From Xanthostigma xanthostigma (taxonomy: Eukaryota; Arthropoda; Insecta; Raphidioptera; Raphidiidae): DNA of 64,000 nucleotides. The stretch covers positions 48,701,201-48,765,200 of the forward strand of contig OY754470.1 in NCBI GenBank assembly GCA_963575645.1, in the 5' to 3' direction. Shown here piece by piece: positions 22,080-35,812 of this stretch; position 1 is the first letter of the stretch; the number at the start of each line of letters is the position of its first letter. Position numbers and translations under genes: made by a program. The notes below the pieces were generated by a model. It had not been told where the DNA came from. It saw only the letters and a program-made list of their open reading frames with translations, and did not search any database.

Positions 22080-23740
22080 GTGTTTAGCCTTCCACAAAAA
22101 AGTTAGTGAGGAACCCCAAAGTAATCAACAATGCAATTAAACAGTCTGCTTGACAACGCTTCAGTCCAAAACTCACAAATTTATTTACATTGCTAGAATA
22201 AAGTATATTCTTTGAATTATAAATTAATTACAGAAAAAATATGCACCAAAAGCATTCTTTATTTCAAAATGTGGAGGTGAAATGATAAAAGTTCTACAAC
22301 GAGTAAGGAATTCTTAACAAAATGACATGCAGAGACGATCAAAAGCAAAGCATATTATTAAAGTATGAAAATGAAACTTATTTATTTCAAAAATATATAA
22401 TTAAAATATCGTAAATGATTGCATTTTTTGTGATATGTCAGGTTAATTAAAATAGCATTTCTATTTGTCCCAAATGTATATGTGTAAAAAACGAGAGGAG
22501 AGAAAGTGGTAGCAATAATTACAGATGTAACTTATTATAATATATACGAGTTGTTCCAAAACGAGCTGACATAAAATAATTCAAGGACATAACAACAATG
22601 GCACTTTGGAAGGAGCAGTGGTCAAAAACACGGAAATCTGAAGTATTCTAAGATTCATAAGGACCTCCTGCACGAATCTCTTGTGGATTTCCCATATTTG
22701 AAGAATAATACATAGGTATATCATCCCTCCATTCATCTAGTTTTCACAGTTTAATAATTCATATTTCCGGACGCTACTAAACTTTGATGTTGATGCGTCC
22801 ATAAATAAATATATTTAAAAAAAACCCAAAGAATTATTGGATTTCGTTAAACTGCCATCGAGAAATGCTATTTTTAAACTTAACGGTAAAAATAAATAGT
22901 CATATGAGGAGAATAATGCTTAAGAAAGTTATGAATCTAATGCCTACCGATTAGCAATGAAACAGAGGTAGGTTAAAGGTGGTTGACATACAGTATAATA
23001 ATATATTGACTTTCAACCGCTACATTAATATTAGTTATGACTATATTATAAATAGATTCGGCCCTTACTTGATAAAAATTAATATTATATATAATGAACA
23101 GCGTTTTATTTACACTTAGGTATATTAAAACTTTATTTTAGAATAGTTGTTTCGCACAACACAGTGAATTCGTCAGACACAGATCTTAAACTAAGTTATG
23201 ACTTATGAGACACAATATATTTGACAAAATTTCAGGTACAAATTACAGATTAAAAGAAATTTATTATACCTATACTTTTAGACATTTAATATATACCTAT
23301 CTTCAACTTAACTGTAATAATTTTGAGCTGAATTTTTGTCTGATATTTTAGTGCTAATGAATCATATTTTTATAAACTTGGAAAATAGTATTCTAGAAAT
23401 ATATTTTGAAACATCCAATGTAACTTTATTACTCATAGTTGGCAAAAAATACATTTAAATAATGTAAATTAGATGCAAATATATAAAATCGAACTTTTGG
23501 CTAAAATTAGTGAAAATATTAATTTTAAATATTCGAATTTAGATGCAGAGATGTCCTCATTTTGAAAACAATCAAGTTTTAAGTAGTTTTAAAAGGTACC
23601 ATGAATCTTTGCTTGATTACAAACAGAATTATATTTTTTTTTTGTATATTTATTTATATTTCTAGTTCATTTTTCTATTTATTTATTCTTTTAAATAGTT
23701 GTAATAATTTAATTAGAATTATATTTGTCACGTAGTAACT
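22080..23740. other. unannotated AT-rich stretch
   Basis: Long AT-rich DNA with no recognisable gene or element edges. Confidence 0.4.
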
Positions 23741-23744
23741 CCAC

Positions 23745-24050
23745 ATAGAGCTAAAAATAATGATTTTCAAGTTTTTTCCCTTTAATTGTGCTATAAGACC
23801 TCCCTTTGTGGAAAATCTCAAGATTCTAGGTCAGCGGGAAATACCCTTTAGGTTTTGATAAATACGTGATTTCAATTCCTTTTGTTGCAATGATTTAGAA
23901 GCTTGAATTTTTCACAGGATTATGGGGTTGTAGACCTTCGCATATAATATTCACTTTACCTGTTTCTCAGAAATATGACTGGACGGACATACAGACAACA
24001 AGGTGATCCATTTTTTACATTCTGAGGCACGGAAACCTAAAAAACACAGT
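23745..24050 (-). repeat. dispersed repeat, family G (inverse copies at 26985-27535)
   Basis: TGGGGTTGTAGACCTT (about 23926) appears in reverse complement at 27026 (AAGGTCTACAACCCCA). Neighbouring segments also correspond, for example AGATTCTAGGTC. The class is unknown. Confidence 0.5.
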
Positions 24051-24224
24051 TATTTAGGCCTAATACTAATTCGTATTAAAAATGTATTATAATTTTCATA
24101 ATAAATTAAAAAATCATTTAATATTTTCCCCAGCTACTAGAACAGCTGGGGACTAGGAGCTTGATAAGACACTCAATATTTTGATTATAAAAAAATATAA
24201 AATTCAAATCTTTGATTAACGTCT

Positions 24225-24340
24225 GAATAGAACTTTTATGTTATATTGATTTGTTATTTTTTTATTTTTTGTCAATATATTGGTCTGAGAAAAATTGGTC
24301 AAAAATTTTATTTATAAAAAAATATACCTCACATAATTAA
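24225..24340. repeat. fragment of family C foldback
   Basis: GATTAACGTCTGAATAGAAC followed by GAAAAATTGGTCAAAAATTT corresponds to the outer arm of the elements at 9940 and 35813. The centre is degraded. Confidence 0.45.
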
Positions 24341-24344
24341 ATAG

Positions 24345-25210
24345 GCAAGCCGTGAAGAAAAATTTAATGCCAAAAAACTATAATTTTTCCTTCATTTAAA
24401 ATTCTTATCAATGAAACTTCCACGTGAAAGAATTCTTCAATTATAATTTCTTAGCAATTGCTTCTTTGGTTGTTTTTTTATCTCTGCATCACGCATGGCT
24501 AAATTATTGCATGTAAGTATTTTTAAAGACCAGTTCACACACAAGCCGCGACGAGCGGTAGCTTTAACAGGTTTAACGCGCTGCTCACGAATTACTTTAC
24601 GGTGTTTACTTTTAAATACAATAGATTCCGATCAAACAGAATAGAACTGCCAGTTCCGTTTCCAATTAAATGGACCATCGGTTAATCGGGGCTGTTTAGT
24701 TAGGAAACATTTTATACAACAAAAACGAATCGAGAAAATAAACACAATTGGGCTTTTGAATGAAATTTTTTTTTGTCATAAATGGAAAGATCGTATATAA
24801 GTTTTATAACAAAACTATTTTTCTTTTTTTTATTTTCGTTATAATTCAAAAGTTATATCAAATCAAAAATAAATTTTTGTACCCAGTTCCGAGAACGCGC
24901 CATTTCCCGAACATAATGTGACGTCATAATGTTTTAGTCAATACACATGTAGAAGCCATTGATAGTATACTGCGTATATACATTTTACCATTATGACGTC
25001 ACAACTGTCAAAAACAATTTTAGTGCGTTTGCAGTCACGTGATTTTTTTAAATATTTTATCAATTTTAAATTGCTTATAATTAATTTAAAAAAAGTTTTT
25101 TGAAAGTTTTTCGCATCGATTATCAATATTATTTATAATAAAGTTTTAAAATACAATAAAAAAATCGATAATTATTTTTTTTTCAAAAGCCTAATTAAGC
25201 TCGCTTATAT
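24345..25210. other. unannotated AT-rich stretch
   Basis: TGACGTCA-type CRE-like palindromes occur near 24922 and 24996, flanking a short frame (24938-25126, -). No gene is supported. Confidence 0.35.
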
Positions 25211-25212
25211 TT

Positions 25213-25375
25213 AATAAGAGTGGTCCGATCCGGAAAGGTCGAATTTGTAGATTGCCACCGTTTTTTCGTCGACTTACGTTGCAAAATTTGATCTCCACGA
25301 AAAGCGCTTTTATTTTAACGCGGTAATATATAGCCTATGTACACCCTGAAACTCCATTCTAAATATTGATAAAAA
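25213..25375 (-). mobile_element. Helitron-like element, family A, reverse fragment
   Basis: The reverse complement contains GAAGCGCTTTTCGTGGAGA-type text, TTTTGCAACGTAAGTCGACG and GGTGGCAATCTACAAATTCG, as in the copies at 62215 and 63323. The CTAG end is replaced by CGGATCGGACCACTC. Confidence 0.6.
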
Positions 25376-25400
25376 CTTTTGATGCAACTTGGTTATTAAA

Positions 25401-25865
25401 CAGTGCCTAATTAATCATTAGGCAGAGTAGGCAACTGCCTAGGGGCCCCGCATCGACTAGGGGTTCGTGTACGCACCATGAAAAAAAACTTTTCTTTGAA
25501 CTAAAATTTTATTTTAAAATTTGTATGAAATTTCCCAACAACAATATTACTTTCTTTCGTTGTTTATTGTAATTTATTGCATTTAACAAGATAAAATTTA
25601 AAATAACTACGTCTCGTCTCATTTCTCTTCCTGACCCATCAAAAAACCTGGATCATCAATTATCTATAACCTATTCATTAAGACCATTTCAATAAAGCTA
25701 ACGAGTCAGGTAAGGCGATGCTGCAGCATCTAGTCAAAGTAATCATGTTGACATAAGACATTGAAGTAATAGGATGCCTGGAGCCGATCATCTCACATAC
25801 CTTCATCAACTTGAAAAGACCTGAACGCATTGCCTAGGGGCCCGGACAAGGTTAATACGGCCCTG
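25401..25865. mobile_element. non-autonomous hAT element
   Basis: It starts CAGTGCCTAATTAATC and ends GGTTAATACGGCCCTG, imperfect mirrors with CAG...CTG termini. The flanks TTATTAAA (25393-25400) and TTATCAAA (25866-25873) agree at 7 of 8 positions. Both subterminal regions carry TGCCTAGGGGCCC. There is no transposase frame. Confidence 0.78.
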
Positions 25866-25879
25866 TTATCAAAGCACAT

Positions 25880-26980
25880 TTAGAAAAAAAAATATCTCGA
25901 ATAGAGCTGCAGTCTAATATAATGAAACTCCCTGTCATGTTGAACATTAGATTGTGCTCATATACAAACAAAAAGATCGCTTTTCAAGCTGAATTTAGAT
26001 CAATATTGGTTAAAAAGTTGGTTCGAAACGGAAACTGTACAAAAAACTATGCTAAATACAGTATACACAGTTTAAAAAAAATATCGTTTAAATCGATCAA
26101 TTTTTTATCGAGCAGAATCGATTTAAAATTCTACTATGCTTTTCTTATGGGGAAATCACAATCTAAAGTTTTGGTCAAATCAGATTTTTTTACAAAAGTT
26201 TTCAAGTGATTCAAAAGAAAAATTAAAAGATCGAAAGAAATAAAATTGTTGAGAAAAAAGCTGACATTGCAAATAAGAAGTAGAAATGAATAAAATCCTA
26301 AACCAAGAGCAGGAAGGAAGCAGAAGAGGCATATTATTGAGCAATGTCAAGGCTGATGGGGTTAAAGGAACTTTATAATTATTTTAATTACAGATTTTGT
26401 GTGGAGACCTTTAATAAAACCGGATGTAATTAAAAAATAATATAATAATTGAATTGTCGTTTATAATAAATCGAAAAATAATTCCAAATGTAAATTAAAT
26501 CATCGTGTCGGAATGAGTTACTAACAAAACAAAAGAAAAAATCTAAAATTCAAATCAAAAGTTAACACTTTGTTACTAATTTATATAACGAGTTGAATGT
26601 TTTATATAACAATAATCATTATAGTTTATTTAATTTAATTACGTTACTCCGTTTTTTATTCATTCATAAAAATGACTTCCACATTACGGTGTCTTCCTTA
26701 TGTGATTTTGTATTGAATGAGAATATCAAGCATCTTTTAATAACAATGGACAATGAAATAATAATAGTTGTGAAATGGTTGTCGTTTACATTGATATTGA
26801 GTAAAATAAAAATATTAAAAGGAATGTGTTAAGAATTTTAATATTTTTACCTTCTATAAACAAAGGACATTTTTTTAAATTAGACTAGATACGCTCTATC
26901 CAATGTCGCTCAAGTGAAGCTAGGCGTTTGTCATTTTAAATAACGATAGTATCTCGTAAAACCGACCCTACTCTTTTTTT
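25880..26980. other. unannotated AT-rich stretch
   Basis: Frames at 25922-26209 and 26593-26832 translate to Lys/Phe/Ile-rich peptides typical of random AT-rich DNA. No domain was recognised. Confidence 0.4.
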
Positions 26981-26984
26981 GGAG

Positions 26985-27535
26985 GAATGTCTAGAATTAT
27001 TGAGGTGAAATTAACATTAGAAATAAGGTCTACAACCCCACAGTTCTGTGAAAAAATCAAAATTGTAGCTCATGTAATAAAAAGATTAACAAAAAATCAA
27101 ATATTTATCCCTATCGAGGACTTTCTGTTGATCTAGAATCTTGGGCACGAAGAAAGGTTTCATAGTACAAGCTAGGGAAAAAATCCGAAAATCAAATTTC
27201 TAATTGGATGTTATCACGAGACAAGTTTATTTTTAATGTTTAGGTTAGACCCTTTTTCTCAGGATTGGCTATAGAGGAATCCAAGTGAAATATCAATTAG
27301 TAAGGTCTAAAAGCTCGTACTCTCGTAAAAAGTTCAAGCTTCTAACAAAATAGATATGGCCTTTCGAAAATAGCATATCTCTGGTATTGACTCACTCATC
27401 AAAATCTACAAGGCAAGGACCCAGAATCTTGAAATTGGTAAGAAGGAAGGTTTCATAGCTCGTGTAAGGGAAGCAATCCGAACATCATCAATTTCTAAAT
27501 TCAATTATAGAATTATCACGTGAAAAACTTCTTTT
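26985..27535 (+). repeat. family G repeat, two tandem copies
   Basis: Segments around AGAATCTTGGGCACGAAG/AGAATCTTGAAATTGG, AGGTTTCATAG and TTATCACG recur about 290 bp apart in the same order. Both correspond to the reverse complement of 23745-24050. Confidence 0.5.
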
Positions 27536-27538
27536 TTA

Positions 27539-27738
27539 TTAATAAAAAATAGAGAATAGTTACTTCTTACCACAACAAGTTTATTAGTGGATGTACATTT
27601 CGAGAGCTATGCTCTCATCTTCAGCAATACACTAAACCAGTTTAGTGTATTGCTGAAGATGAGAGCATAGCTCTCGAAATGTACATCCACTAATAAACTT
27701 GTTGTGGTAAGAAGTAACTATTCTCTATTTTTTATTAA
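27539..27738. repeat. perfect 200-bp palindrome (99-bp arms, 2-bp loop)
   Basis: Bases 27539-27637 and 27640-27738 are exact reverse complements around the dinucleotide CA. Each arm contains GCTGAAGATGAGAGC, a short loop and GCTCTCGAAATG, which has the form of a hammerhead-like core. It resembles two head-to-head copies of the 3' end of a retroelement. Complete identity means a very recent origin, gene conversion or an assembly artefact. Confidence 0.92.
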
Positions 27739-27739
27739 G

Positions 27740-30700
27740 TTCAAACCACAGTGCTCCTAATATTTTTGTATTTTTGTATTCTTTTTTATTGTTCTTGTTG
27801 TACAGAACCATCAGGATGCAAGTTCTACTCACAATTATCCGTCTTTTTTTAATTGAAAATTCAACGTTGTCAAAATGTGAAAGTGCTAATACAACATACA
27901 AGCATTTCTCAATTATATGCAATAACAATTTTCAATAAAATGTTAGATATAACCAATGCACTTAAGTTGTTGTTTTTACATTGACACGTTCATGCAAATT
28001 GTTGTTAATCAGTTGTTTTTACTGTTCTAACAGTTACATAAACACGCATATCGCATAGGTAACTAAATACTTGCTTCATTAGTAGCCATAGCTTAAGATA
28101 ATTGCTTAAGGAAGCTACGCTGTTGAAAATAAACAAATCAAAACGCTCTGTTATTTCATTTCTTATGTACGCCATTTTTAGCAACTAAAATAATTCGTAT
28201 AAATTCGCAAATATTTTATTGGGTACTGTAAAGACTAGACTATTGCTGCATCGCTAAAGTGAAGCAAATTTAAGAATTATCGGGAACCCGAGATTTGGTT
28301 ATGCCGAGATTGTGAGATTTTAAGGAGGTTGATGCGTTACAGTCCCAATCAAAAGTAAGTCGAATCCTAAATGGGAACTTTTCCATAATACATTTTTACA
28401 AAAGGTTATAAGTCCATGATACCAAAATTATTGTCATAAAGACATAAATAAATATTTTTTTTAAATATTAATTAATTATTTCAGTATTTTACTTAATGGA
28501 CTAACTTTTGAATTTTTTGTACAAAGTTAGGTTAAAAAAAATGAATTTATGTAAATATCTGTATTTTACATATTTTTTGCAGTAAATAATTAAAAAAAGA
28601 AATTAGAAGTAATAAAAATTAAATTTAAATCATTAAAAAGTTGAAAATTCTGTTAAAATTGTTAAGAATAAAAGTCCATAATCGAAAAGTGCTAAGGTAT
28701 AATATTTTTTTTTATTGATTAAAAGTCTCGTAATTAAATTGGAAAAAATATTAAAATATGCGTAAGACATCGATGCTTTACATAGTTAGTTTTCGGTACT
28801 GCTGACATTATTTGGTTATTTGCAAAAAATGAATATGTACCGTTCGCATGCTAGGTTGACATATTTTCCATAAGACTACATTTAAAAGTTTTTTTTAATT
28901 TTTAACTTTATAAATCTCCTAATGATTTTGGATTGTTTACAGAAAATTTTGTCATAAAAAAATCTATTAAAAAAACTTTATTTCAGATTTTTTTCATTAT
29001 CTTCGTAAAACGGCTCAACCTCTTTAAAAATCGATTACATTTTCAATATTAATTATCCAGATCCGAATAACAAAGTCACTCCTATAACTAATTATAATAT
29101 GACACTGCAAAGATAATTGACAGTTTTGTAATGAAATTATTATAATAAAACCACTAAGAAAAAAAGACCTATATAGACAACTGTTAAGCTTCAGTTTCGT
29201 TCTGGATGAATGGAATATTACATTATAATCAGACAATGGAAGATTCGTGTTGTAGTACTGTTACGTTATTAACTTTACAAAATGTACACTGTGTTCACAA
29301 AAATGCTTCGATTAAATTTTGTTATGAAGAAACTTTCATATTTACAACTTTACACATACCTAAATAAATTAACAGATCGGCAATAGTAATCAGAGCTATT
29401 AAAAAGAAAAAAACTACAACAATGTTGTTAAATTTTTGTAACATACTTTTTCCAAAAATTTGTTTTTTTGGATTCGAGGGATCTCAAAACGAGAAAATAT
29501 TGAAAAGTGAATTTTGACCTAAATTAGTAGCATTAAAATAATAATAATAATAATGTGTTCGTTGGCGTTCAAAACAAAATTTGTCAATTCAATAATTGTT
29601 TATAATATTGGTCATAATTAAGTCATTGTTTATTGGCTACATAACATATCAAACTTATGAGATTATTTTTATCAACGTAATGCTTAATAAGAAAATGACA
29701 CGTATACATTTTTATGCTGTACCTACGAATGAATTTCATTTCGATACATTATTATAATTATTAACTCAGATGACACCAAGTGAATAAGAACAAAATAAAA
29801 TAATAATTCTAAAGTTAAATGACTTGTATTATTTCAATTCCCTTAATCCTTCTAACGGTGTTTAACGTCCTTTTCTCCACTTTTTGTCATAACGGACGCC
29901 ATTCACACCATTATTATTTTCCATATATCACACGTTATTTTCTGCATTTTTAAACTTCCACTTAATTAATAGCAATGGGCGAACGAAGGAATTTTAGGAC
30001 ATTAGGATAAGGTAGGCAAATTGTGAGCATAGGAGTTTGACAGGTAATCGGTCATGGCCTTGAATAAGGAACCATATCGATATTTATCTGAACTTTATTG
30101 AGGGAAACAATGGAAAACCTCAACAAGGTGGCCGGTACAGGAATTACCGTTTTTCGGCGAGAGGCAGCAGGAAAAAATCCCAGCCACATCTGCCCGAATG
30201 CGAGTCTATAGTGCTCTTACCCCGCTCTGTAAGAATGGTAAAAAAAATACTGGCGAATGTTTTAACCGCTACAGACAAATTTAGTATTAATGTTTATATG
30301 CTAAAATTTAATTTAACTACTACATTAACTTGAAGCTTTTACGAACACACAGTACAACATAATATATTATTACAGATATGTTTATATTGTGTCAGTAAGA
30401 TAAAAATCGTGAGTTTATAATGGGATAGGCCCGTCATCATACCTTACATTACATTCTCCTGTACACTAAGAAATAATAACGCCGTGCATGGAGTACGCGA
30501 AATGTAAAATAAGGTAGGTGTACTATGAACTTGTAGCCTGGAGGAGTTGCACAAATGGAATCGTTTACAACTTGCCCCGTTCGCTTAAGCAACGTTCTCC
30601 ATAATCCCAAAACTATGAATAGAGCCGTTTTTATCCGCATGATCGAATACTGTTGGGCTCCGGGAACTTTGTTAGTCGCACGAATCAAAATTGGGGGGCT

Positions 30701-33435
30701 AGAGTTTGTGCCCTTTCCTGCTTTTAACGTTTCCGTGCGAAATTAGAAAATTTTATTTCTGCGGCCAGGTTCACGCCAGTCGCAACTTTTTGGATTTTGT
30801 AAATTTGTTCCTTGCAGCTGTTTTGTGTTTCGTTTGTGCCTTTTCCTGCTTCAAAAAAATCTTTAATTTTAAACGCTGATTACCTTTAGTTGGCGATAGT
30901 CTATACTAATCTACAATAATCTTATCATGTCATTACTGACTGCATTTTAGCGTGTGTTGCTATGCCAAATTGACGATTTATTACAATAAAAAACCACCAC
31001 CCATTCAAGATCACGGAATATACCGAATCAATAATGTCTGTTCTTTTGTGTGCCATAACCAACCAAAACCATTTGCGTAAAGTGTAAACCAATATGCCCG
31101 TGCAGATACGTAGTTCTTGCAAACGAAGCTTTACAATAAATAATGTTGCCAAACAAGTACCTTTAAATATGTACAGTTTCATTAATCTACCTTGTCAACC
31201 GCATTGCTTTTTTTTCTAAAATCAAATGATAATAAAATAATAATTTTAATGTTCATTAATTTAGACATGTATTTTCTACTATAAAATAATTTAAAATATA
31301 TATGTGTCCACTTTTAATGAAAATAAAACAAATACATTGAGTGTTTAAAAATAGTTCTGCAGTTTCTAGACACATCGTTGTTTACATGATAGATAATTCG
31401 TCTATTACAAACACCCAGTTCCCAGAAATTAATTCGATAACTGTTGAAATTGTTCACTCATGAGTTTTCAATTTATTATTTAAAAAAATAATAAATTGAA
31501 TATTTGAATTACTACCACGTTGGGTAGAAATGTCTTTATTAAATATATGGTCACTTACACACTTTAGGAACAACGCGGGTCTCTACTAGACGAATTTGTT
31601 TATACGTGGAAAACTACCAAAACGCGAAGTTATAGTATCTCATATAATATATACGCGATTTTTCACTTTAAGTACCCAATTGGCGGTAGAGATCCGTGGA
31701 TAAATTCATAAAAAACATCTTTAAAAATGATTAGGGCATTCCTTCCATGTCGCCTCCATAATTCAGAAGCCACACCCACTTCCAGCAAGCAACATTTTTT
31801 AGTCAAAGTAAACTACCGTATTTCAGGTCATTTTTGTATATTTTAAACATTTTAAGTTGCCCAAAACTGTGTAGGGATGAGTTTGTTACTGTTTTTTTAA
31901 TGCACTTACGCGACTTCACACTCCTTTAATATTCAGACCCTAATCCAGTTCCATAAAAGCTGCGTAATTTTCAATGCAAAACTCCATAATACAATGTTTT
32001 TTTTTAAGTTAGACTGATTTGATCTTTCGATAATAATCCTACTGTATAGGAAGACACTCTTGTCAACACAAATAGATTAATAAAACTGTATACACTTTAT
32101 AATATTAATATTTTGTGGTGGTACTCACTGAGCACCAGATGGTAGGATACTGTTGATGTATTGCCGGTTCCTGACCCTGTTTCTTATTGGCCACGTGAGA
32201 AAGTGCGTCGCTGTAAAAAAATACAATTGTTCTTTTCTAAATTGCTATTAATATTCATGTTTAAGTTCTTCGTATTACGTGAGAATCTAAATTTATTGTT
32301 TAAGATGGTTTCATTTAGTTGTCGGATTTTGGTCTCATTTTAAACATTTAACACGTTAGAGACCACGCTAAATATTTCTCTATATAGCGCTGCTGAACTG
32401 TCCTTTTAATACTAATTGTTTCATGGACCACTGTTCATCTTTCCTACGAAGGCATGACCTTCAGAATGGTCGCACATACACTTTTTTAAATCGGTTCAGT
32501 AAATCAAATAAGTACTTATAATTTATGAGACTGCACTTTAAATTGTTGCGTTGCAATTTTAATTGCAATATTAAATAGTACACAAAATTGTTCTTAGTTT
32601 AATAATCAGTTGTTTCGAATTAATAAGCTTGCTTCTACCGCTATTGAATTTGTACTTTAAAATTGGCTTTAAAAATACATCGCAGAACTCAGGGATATTA
32701 AACTTGACACTGTGACATATCTTATTATACTCTAGAAAATGTCTCCCTCAATTTTATGTAAGCAAAGCTAAACTATATGTAATTGGATTAAATAACTGAT
32801 ATTACTTTCTTTCAAAAACAATCCGTCAGTGTTCAATCGATATCATGAACGCTGATCCTATAATGATGGAAGAAAAATACAGTAACTATATAATAATAGA
32901 TTCGGGTGTTACAGTAAACCAGGGCTTCTCTGACATATTTAGAAAACTAAATGCAATGAAAACTGCTTGGGGTGTTAGAATTTTATGTCATTAATATACA
33001 AAATTAATTTAAACACTATTTATTAGTCTTTATTTACCACTGAACAAGGGTCATTCAAGTATTACGTAATCAGAACATTAGTAATTTTTGACACTATAGG
33101 TATCGTCACCACGTCTTCTTGCAAAAAACGGTACCTATTTACACGAGTATAAACAAAAGCTCTCTTTGGTGTTTAGTTCAAGGACTGCCAGACGCCAAGA
33201 TAATAAAAAATTGGCTAATGACTCGGCATTATAGATGTAATGATGTCATTAAAATGCTAAATCATTGATTCGTTTTTTTACGCTGACATGTTACAAAAAA
33301 CTACTTATTTACGAAATATTCCAGAAATTATTTTTAAGTCATTGTAAGTAATTGAAAGCTAGTACGTTATTTTCTAATATACGTGATGACAATTTTACGA
33401 ATATGATATTTCATAAAAACATTTGCTAGCGAATT
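27740..33435. other. long unannotated AT-rich interval
   Basis: No gene could be supported. GC-richer patches occur at 30110-30240 and 30440-30870, but neither yields a recognisable product. A small hairpin lies at 28083-28120 (GTAGCCATAGCTTAAG, loop, CTTAAGGAAGCTAC). Confidence 0.4.
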
Positions 33436-33439
33436 TAAA

Positions 33440-33825
33440 CAGGCACACGAGCCATAATTTCATCGCACGTGCCAGATATATATGTTGTGATTGGGTTCCC
33501 ATGTTTGGGGTTTCCCTGCCACAATATATTTAGTATTTTTTGCATTTACTCTCTACAAAATACACACATTTTTGACTTTATAATTTGAGCAAGCTCAATT
33601 CTAATTGCAGGCGGCGCTGTGTTCTCATGCAGTCAGACTACGATTTATTATGGAAATGGTAGACGACTGTACGTTTATTTTACGGTACGCAACTTTACAT
33701 CACTAGTGTTAAATGTGTCATTTGACGACCTCCACTCAGGCATGAAAAACAGTTATTTCGTAGGGCAAGGTGTGCAAAAATTAAATTTCTTATATTTCAT
33801 TAAAAAAAATTACATAGAATTATGA
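33440..33825 (+). repeat. dispersed repeat, family H, copy 1
   Basis: It shares ordered blocks with 38160-38510: ACGAG(C/T)CATAAT, the CTACAAAATA block, GCACTAGTGT-like text, ACCTACCACT-type text and a GTGTG(C/T)AAAAA end. The copies are strongly diverged. Class unknown. Confidence 0.45.
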
Positions 33826-33829
33826 ATAT

Positions 33830-34430
33830 AAAATGAACAACAGCCATTTATTTCAACGTTATTGTCATTATGCATAAACGACGTCTGTTGTTTTATTGTG
33901 CAATATTTAACGCTGAATTAATTTGCACTTTTAACATCTGTTTTCTCACAGAAGTCAAGGTCAACTGAATCTGATTAATGGTTACACCTGATTTACTGCA
34001 ACGGTAAGAACAATATCACTCTGCAAATTATTTTCTGAACATTAGACATTTTTTGTATTATAAAATTATGCACACTTATTCTGCTAATGAAATAACCCAC
34101 GGAAATTCATATAGCGGTTAACAGTACTTGCCATGCTTACAGAATAAAATAAAAATTGGAAGAGGTCAGGATCAAAAAGTAGCAACTGACAGTGTAAAAA
34201 CAGGACATATATATACAAATATAAAAAAGAGTTTAAAAAAAAACTTTAAAAAGTAAAAAATTATTTTAATTCATAAACAATCCGTATTTCATATGTCTAC
34301 GCTCGCACTGACTGACTGATAGACCATCAAAATTCAGAAGGGTCTAGCCGACCCGAATTCATCAACAGGTCGTTCGAACACTGCTCGCGTCTAGTTGGCG
34401 TCGATGTCATGACATTGTGATATAATGAAG
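33830..34430. other. unannotated AT-rich stretch
   Basis: No supported feature. Confidence 0.4.
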
Positions 34431-34433
34431 CAT

Positions 34434-34636
34434 TCCAGCAGGAATATGGTATTACTGCCCAGCAGGAATAAGGTAACTGTGCAGCAGGAATATGGTAACT
34501 GCCTAACAGGAATAAGGCAAGAGGCTAGCAGGAATAAGACAAGTGCTCAGCAGGAGCATGGTAACTGCCCAGCAGGAGTATTGTAACTGGTCAGCAGGAG
34601 TATGTACACTGCCCAGCAGGAGTATGATAACTACTG
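34434..34636. repeat. 22-bp minisatellite, about nine copies
   Basis: The unit CAGCAGGAATATGGTAACTG plus CC recurs about nine times with substitutions (AATA/AGTA, ATATGG/ATAAGG). The period of 22 is not a multiple of three, so it is unlikely to be a coding repeat. Confidence 0.9.
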
Positions 34637-34639
34637 TAT

Positions 34640-35810
34640 CGATTTCGACGATCGATGTGTCATTTCAAAGGGCCCCACGTGCAGAAGTCCAATAAGGTGT
34701 CAGAAACGCGATAAGTGGATTTTAAGGGATGAAAATCAATTGTCAAAGCTTTACAAAAAGTATTGAAACATCATCAAAAACATAAATGTTAAAGTTCGAT
34801 ACAAAAAACAAATAGGTTTGCGGGCTTTGCTGAAAATAAGAAGTGCAAGAGGGTGCCAAGTTTTCATTTGATAAGTTTTTATAAATGACTCGTGTATGTA
34901 AATTTGCCAAGTGAATACTTGGCACCTTCTTAGATCGCCGGTAAAACTACTTGTTTTTCATTTATGTTTTTGGGTGCGTATATGTATGTTTACTCCATAT
35001 ACTTTTATTCTATACTGAGCATAGGAATAAAATCGCAATCGAACTATTAGGGTGCAAACATATATAGTACTTGTATTTTTTACGCCGTGAGCACTGGAGT
35101 ATCCAGGAGGGCACACAAGCACGGGGGACCCGGCATAAGAAACTACTAATTTACCCCCTCCTGGGCCAAAAGCTAGGTACCGCCCATGTTAACGTCATAG
35201 AAAAAGACAAAGTTTTTGAAACAGAGATACTTTATTCAGATTGAATGCAAGTACATCAACCAATCCAATCATCGGAGAAATCAGGGAATTACATCAAAGA
35301 AAGAGACGCAGACATATTTTCGATACGCTTTGTTGCGTTCACTCACAGCACATTGAGTAGATAGGCAATGATTCATATAGTTAAAATTAATAGATATATG
35401 GTTTACTCATTGTCCGATACGAGGTACCGCGTATCTCTGTAAAATTTTGTAATATCTGCCCACACGGCTTATAGCGGTTTTGTAGTCTGAACTACCTCAT
35501 ACAGTGGCCTACTATGTGTGAGGTTTATATACAAATCACTATACATTCTTTCAAGCCTACACATTACGTTCAATAATTTGCGTCTGTCGTAAATTTCCCG
35601 TAAAATTCCGATTGTAATCAAAATTACAGTTGTATGTGACGGATTTTATTTTGTACTTTTTTTTTATTTGCTGTGTCGATAAAACATCATATAAATTTAA
35701 AAAATAGAAATTTTACCCTTAGGTAAATTGTTTTTTCTAGCATGCTCACAACCTATGAATTAGTGACATTCTTTGAGCATTATACATTTAGGTAAATACC
35801 TACCTATTAT
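34640..35810. other. unannotated stretch
   Basis: A hairpin (GTGCCAAGT near 34855, ACTTGGCAC near 34916) and a GC-richer patch at 35088-35190 of unknown origin; no gene was supported. Confidence 0.35.
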
Positions 35811-35812
35811 TA

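Noticed and set aside
30110-30211. 33-codon + strand frame in a GC-richer patch (begins MENLNKVAG)
   Set aside because: No splice site at its end, no recognisable family and no neighbouring exon; probably a transposon relic or chance.
30449-30746. Overlapping open frames on both strands
   Set aside because: Mirror-open frames with no domain; more likely non-coding sequence.
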